A DNA stretch of 64,000 bases from contig JBAOIA010000012.1 of NCBI GenBank assembly GCA_037045145.1, positions 434,001 to 498,000 of the forward strand, in the 5' to 3' direction. This stretch comes from Bacteroidia bacterium (GTDB lineage Bacteria > Bacteroidota > Bacteroidia > AKYH767-A > OLB10). Below are positions 61,001 through 64,000 of the stretch, one piece after another (the stretch's first letter is position 1; every line of letters starts with the position of its first letter). The notes under the pieces were generated by a model. It ran no database searches. It saw nothing but the letters and a program-made list of their open reading frames with translations, and had not been told where the DNA came from. The position numbers and the translations under genes were made by a program.

Positions 61001-61507
61001 ATGAACAAACCATTACATCAGTTTTTCACGGCCGATCATCATCGTCTGGAAAAACTATTAGACCAAGCAATTATTACAATCCATGAAATAGACATGAACT
61101 ATTATATGCCTTTTCGCTCAGGTTTATTACGACATATTAAAATGGAAGAAAACATTTTGTTTCCGGCAGCAAAAGCTATTGACATGATCAAAATGCAAGA
61201 GATATTACCGCAATTCCGACTGGAACATGGTGCATTGACAGCATTAATGGTTCCGCCACCTACAAATGATTTAATTAAAGTAATAAAACATATTCTCGAA
61301 AAACATGACTTTGAAGAGGAGAAACAAGGAGGGCTTTATGATATATGTGAGTCGCTAACACATGCCCAGACGCAGAATTTATTGAAACAACTTGCAAACA
61401 CACCTGAAGTTCCACTGCATCCTCCCAATCCAACACCGTTTGCATTTGATGCTGCAAAAAGAGCATTGATAAGAGCAGGGTATGATTATGATGTTATTGT
61501 TAGGTAG
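61001..61507 (+). CDS. Hemerythrin-type HHE-domain protein
   Basis: Seen: 168 residues with helices carrying FTADHHRLEKLLDQAI, SGLLRHIKMEENILFPAA, FRLEHGALTALM and ILEKHDFEEEKQGGLYDICE, the HxxxE and His pattern of hemerythrin-like HHE proteins. Known: these bind a di-iron centre and act in oxygen or nitric-oxide sensing or iron-centre repair. The C-terminal 45 residues are rich in Pro and do not look like the RIC/YtfE extension. Divergent from ligA; no signal peptide. Confidence 0.82.
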   Translation: MNKPLHQFFTADHHRLEKLLDQAIITIHEIDMNYYMPFRSGLLRHIKMEENILFPAAKAIDMIKMQEILPQFRLEHGALTALMVPPPTNDLIKVIKHILEKHDFEEEKQGGLYDICESLTHAQTQNLLKQLANTPEVPLHPPNPTPFAFDAAKRALIRAGYDYDVIVR

Positions 61508-61585
61508 GAAAGTTATAATATTTGTACGATGGAATGTTTTGAAAGTAAAAAGAGTTGTACTTGAAGTGATTGAAAATTACAAGCA

Positions 61586-62938
61586 TTACAGCAATGACTC
61601 AATTAGCTTTTTTAACTGTGGATCAGATGGGCGTGCTGCATCAGCCTCAATTATTTTGCCTTCTTTATCAAGTAGTATAAAATGTGGAATACCTTTTATA
61701 TCATATTCTTTTAGAAATGGTATTTCCTTATCAGGTGCAAAAAGTTGTGTTCCTTGCAATTTGTTTTCTTCTAAGTATTTCTTCCAGCTTTCTTGCTTAT
61801 CCCAAGTACAAATTCCAATAAAAGCAATATTCTTTCCTTTTAAGTCTTCTTGAATTTTTTTCATGAAGGGCATTTCGGCCTTACATGGACCACACCATGT
61901 TGCCCAAACATCAATATAGACAACCTTACCTTTGAAGTCGCTCAACGAAAAAGTCTTTCCTTTAATATCCTGAAGAGAAAAATCAGGTGAAGTATTACCT
62001 TTCTGTAATTTACTCAATAACGCATACTTTTCATCTAAGCTTACTTGCACATCTTTGTCAGAAACCAATTTCTTTAAAGCAGCATAAGAAACTTTCAAAT
62101 CATCTCCACGCTTGAGACCATCTTCGGCAACCAAACTTACTAAACTATTTCTAACCAAAGCACTCTGCACCCTTTCCAAAACGGCATTTGAAAATTCCAT
62201 TAAAAAATTCTGAGTAGAATCTTCTCGAATCTGTTTAAATGCTTGTTTGGTAAAATAATCTGACAATAATTTCAAATAACGCTCATTCTGTACTGATGAC
62301 TCATCATTAAAATTTAAATTTTTAAAAACATCAGGATAACTTTCAGATACTTTAAATTCATTATCATGAGTTATATATCTATGATACATTTCATAACTTG
62401 CTATGTTATCCAACCGGGCAAACTCAATGTCTTTTTTTTCGGCAGCAGCAAATTCTTTGTCTAAAACAAATCCTTTTAGCAATTCAGTTTTAAGGATAGC
62501 AGCGGAATCAACGGTTTTTAAAAACTCTGTTTCATCATAACGACAAATCACAGTCATATTATCTAATATCTCTAACTTCTCTTCTAAAAGTATTTTTTGA
62601 GCTAAGTAGTTGTTTTCATTTTCTCCAACACCCTTGTATTTTACCGATTCATCAAACATTTTGGTGTCAAGTGTAAAATAAAGTTTATCATCCGGTTTTA
62701 GGAAAGCGTCAGTAAACTCATCGCCATGCGTAATTTTATAATAATCTCTCTTCAACTTCATCGTGTCGGAAAATGACCCATCTTTATTTAAATAAATAAT
62801 TATACTCTTCTTTAAGTTATCGCCAGATATCATAATTGAATCTGATTTCGGATTTGTTATTTTTCCGGAAAGAATTACGTTTTGTGCATTGCAAATAGAA
62901 ACTGTTGCTGCCAAAAATAATGTAAGTATTATTTTCAT
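61586..62938 (-). CDS. Exported TlpA-family protein with N-terminal DUF4369-like domain
   Basis: Seen: signal peptide (ending CNAQ), a beta-rich DUF4369-like region (about residues 20-120), a long helical central region (residues 120-310), and a C-terminal TlpA/AhpC-type thioredoxin domain with GNTSPDFSLQDIKGKTFSLS, VYIDVWATWCGPCKAEMPF and the cis-Pro region YDIKGIPHFILLDKEGKI. At 450 residues it is a typical three-part Bacteroidota TlpA protein. I infer envelope disulfide chemistry; its partner is unknown. It lies beside a T9SS-exported subtilase gene with a 105-bp gap containing its own promoter. Confidence 0.85.
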   Translation of the reverse strand: MKIILTLFLAATVSICNAQNVILSGKITNPKSDSIMISGDNLKKSIIIYLNKDGSFSDTMKLKRDYYKITHGDEFTDAFLKPDDKLYFTLDTKMFDESVKYKGVGENENNYLAQKILLEEKLEILDNMTVICRYDETEFLKTVDSAAILKTELLKGFVLDKEFAAAEKKDIEFARLDNIASYEMYHRYITHDNEFKVSESYPDVFKNLNFNDESSVQNERYLKLLSDYFTKQAFKQIREDSTQNFLMEFSNAVLERVQSALVRNSLVSLVAEDGLKRGDDLKVSYAALKKLVSDKDVQVSLDEKYALLSKLQKGNTSPDFSLQDIKGKTFSLSDFKGKVVYIDVWATWCGPCKAEMPFMKKIQEDLKGKNIAFIGICTWDKQESWKKYLEENKLQGTQLFAPDKEIPFLKEYDIKGIPHFILLDKEGKIIEADAARPSDPQLKKLIESLL

Positions 62939-62958
62939 TTTATAGAGTTTTTATAATA

Positions 62959-62986
62959 CAAAAATACTTATTAATTCATTTCACAA
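62959..62986 (-). promoter_or_regulatory. Bacteroidota promoter for the TlpA/DUF4369-type gene
   Basis: The minus strand has TTG (62984-62986), a 17-bp spacer and TATTTTTG (62959-62966), matching the two-box consensus. The predicted start is near 62952, about 14 bases before the ATG at 62938. Confidence 0.55.
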
Positions 62987-63043
62987 GTTCATACAAACAA
63001 TCATTCCGACTGATTAAAGAAGAATAGAATTCACAAATATCAA

Positions 63044-64000
63044 TTACTGATAAATCAATTTTATGGTTTGCTTATATCCATCAGTAGAAATCAATTGAGC
63101 AAAATAAACACCTTTTGTGGGTAATGATGGTGTGATTGTTATTTTTTGTGATGCATCACTATTGAATGATGTCTGATAAACTACCTGCCCTAATGGATTA
63201 AATATTTTTATTGTTGATAGTTGTTTCATTGCATTTATCTGAAAAGAATGATTAAAAGGAATTGGATAAATAGTGCCTATTTGTGAGTTGTGTTCATTGA
63301 TTGTAAGAAAACTACAACCAAGCATGGCTGCAAATCCATCAGCACGGCCATATCCCCAACTATTGTTTGGTATTGTACCTATAACTAATGAATCAACCAT
63401 TGCATTTTGTGTAATGCAATTTTTAATTTCCTGCCATGATGCATTTGGATAGCGTTGAAGAATTAACGCAGCAATGCCGGCAACAACAGGTGATGCTGTA
63501 GAAGTACCTCCATCTCTAATATGCATACAGCCTAATGCCTTACTGGTGACAGGAAGATTGGGTAACACATTATAAGCACCTGCAGCAATAGACATTCCAC
63601 CGCTGGCACAAATTTCAGGTTTGAGACGTGCATCACGTGTAGGACCATGACTACTTTGAGGGGCCAATGTTCCGGGAGTATAGTTGGTTGTTGAAACAAA
63701 AAGATTGTTGGTGCAGTCCATATAAGTCATCCTGTTCTTATGTTCTCCAACAGTTATTACTTTGTCGCTACATGAAAAACTACTTACGATAGTCTGGTCA
63801 TAATCGGGTGCAATATAATTTACTATTTCAGGAAACTGTTGTGGTGTTGGCAGTGCTGAAGATGGTGTCATCTGAAAACTCCATAAATCAAACTTTCCGG
63901 TTTGTGTTGAAGAAAGTCTGAAGCGATATTGAGTACTGTCCGGAATAATATTAAAAATCATACTGTAACGTCCGTTGGCAAGTGAAGCAAAACGCTGTAC
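63044..64000 (-). CDS. Subtilisin-like (S8) protease with T9SS sorting domain, 5' part missing
   Basis: The frame is open across the right edge of the window, so the N-terminus with signal peptide and the Asp/His part of the triad lies outside. Seen: subtilase region with VITVGEHKNRMTYM, SHGPTRDARLKPEICASGGM and the active-site serine in GGTSTASPVVAGIAALI, followed by a C-terminal T9SS type A domain (IGTIYPIPFNHSFQINAM, IFNPLGQVVYQTSFN, PTKGVYFAQLIST). The serine block is intact, so this half looks functional. It should be exported by the T9SS and processed by PorU. Confidence 0.88.
   Translation of the reverse strand, partial: VQRFASLANGRYSMIFNIIPDSTQYRFRLSSTQTGKFDLWSFQMTPSSALPTPQQFPEIVNYIAPDYDQTIVSSFSCSDKVITVGEHKNRMTYMDCTNNLFVSTTNYTPGTLAPQSSHGPTRDARLKPEICASGGMSIAAGAYNVLPNLPVTSKALGCMHIRDGGTSTASPVVAGIAALILQRYPNASWQEIKNCITQNAMVDSLVIGTIPNNSWGYGRADGFAAMLGCSFLTINEHNSQIGTIYPIPFNHSFQINAMKQLSTIKIFNPLGQVVYQTSFNSDASQKITITPSLPTKGVYFAQLISTDGYKQTIKLIYQ

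Noticed and set aside
1..64000. tRNA, rRNA, CRISPR array, prophage or insertion sequence
   Set aside because: I searched intergenic regions by eye on both strands and saw no cloverleaf, repeat-spacer array, transposase or phage structural gene.

Overview
The window looks like chromosomal DNA of a Bacteroidota bacterium of the gliding / type IX secretion (T9SS) kind. The evidence is low G+C, A-rich leaders with almost no Shine-Dalgarno sequences, many promoters of the Bacteroidota TAnnTTTG type, four T9SS/gliding genes (porU, porV, a porP/sprF homologue, gldJ), several exported proteins with T9SS C-terminal sorting domains, and a short 287-residue primary sigma factor. I cannot place it below phylum with confidence. 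About 57 genes fill the window. I see no rRNA, tRNA, insertion sequence, prophage or CRISPR. Only two stretches above 300 bases lack genes: 20435-20739 (two promoters and a TPP riboswitch) and 39909-40394 (a set of hairpins).

Layout. 1-281: tail of a truncated hemoglobin. 268-8606: T9SS locus, with porU-porV-ispF on the minus strand and a porP/sprF homologue plus gldJ on the plus strand, driven from a shared divergent intergenic region. 8681-15167: housekeeping genes (murF, tsaC, cca, typA), a START-like protein and a TylF-like methyltransferase. 15178-20434: minus-strand YdcF-type protein, a free-standing NUMOD4-HNH endonuclease, a DUF3127 protein with an SSB-like C-terminal tip, two glycosyltransferases and rpoD. 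20560-23193: promoter, TPP riboswitch and TonB-dependent receptor, presumably for thiamin. 23183-27721: dapF, a DegP protease, a lytic transglycosylase and a thioredoxin-like protein.

27821-31937 is a tightly packed plus-strand operon: YHS lipoprotein, SCO1/SenC protein, secreted M1 aminopeptidase, and a secreted protein of the type often labelled asparagine synthetase B, which reads instead as a class I glutamine-amidotransferase-like fold. 31934-36001 holds a hydrolase, an acyl-CoA ligase, a DCC protein and a nitronate monooxygenase. 36151-39908 holds an exported unknown protein, a methyltransferase, a LolD/MacB-like ATPase and a rhodanese-thioredoxin lipoprotein. 40395-44245 holds a TPR protein and an M1 peptidase fused to what looks like an Omp85-type outer-membrane barrel.

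44256-50807 is a minus-strand cluster of cell-surface redox-type proteins (two Omp28-like proteins, TlpA, a DUF6029-like barrel, a T9SS cargo) followed by ogt. It is the part that looks most like a poorly described system. 50938-57449 is an exopolysaccharide region (GNAT, polysaccharide deacetylase, Wzi-like barrel, sugar transferase, DUF354). 57458-60893 is ligA-DUF6913-dapA with overlapping ends. The window closes with a hemerythrin protein, a TlpA/DUF4369-type protein and the C-terminal half of a T9SS-exported subtilase.
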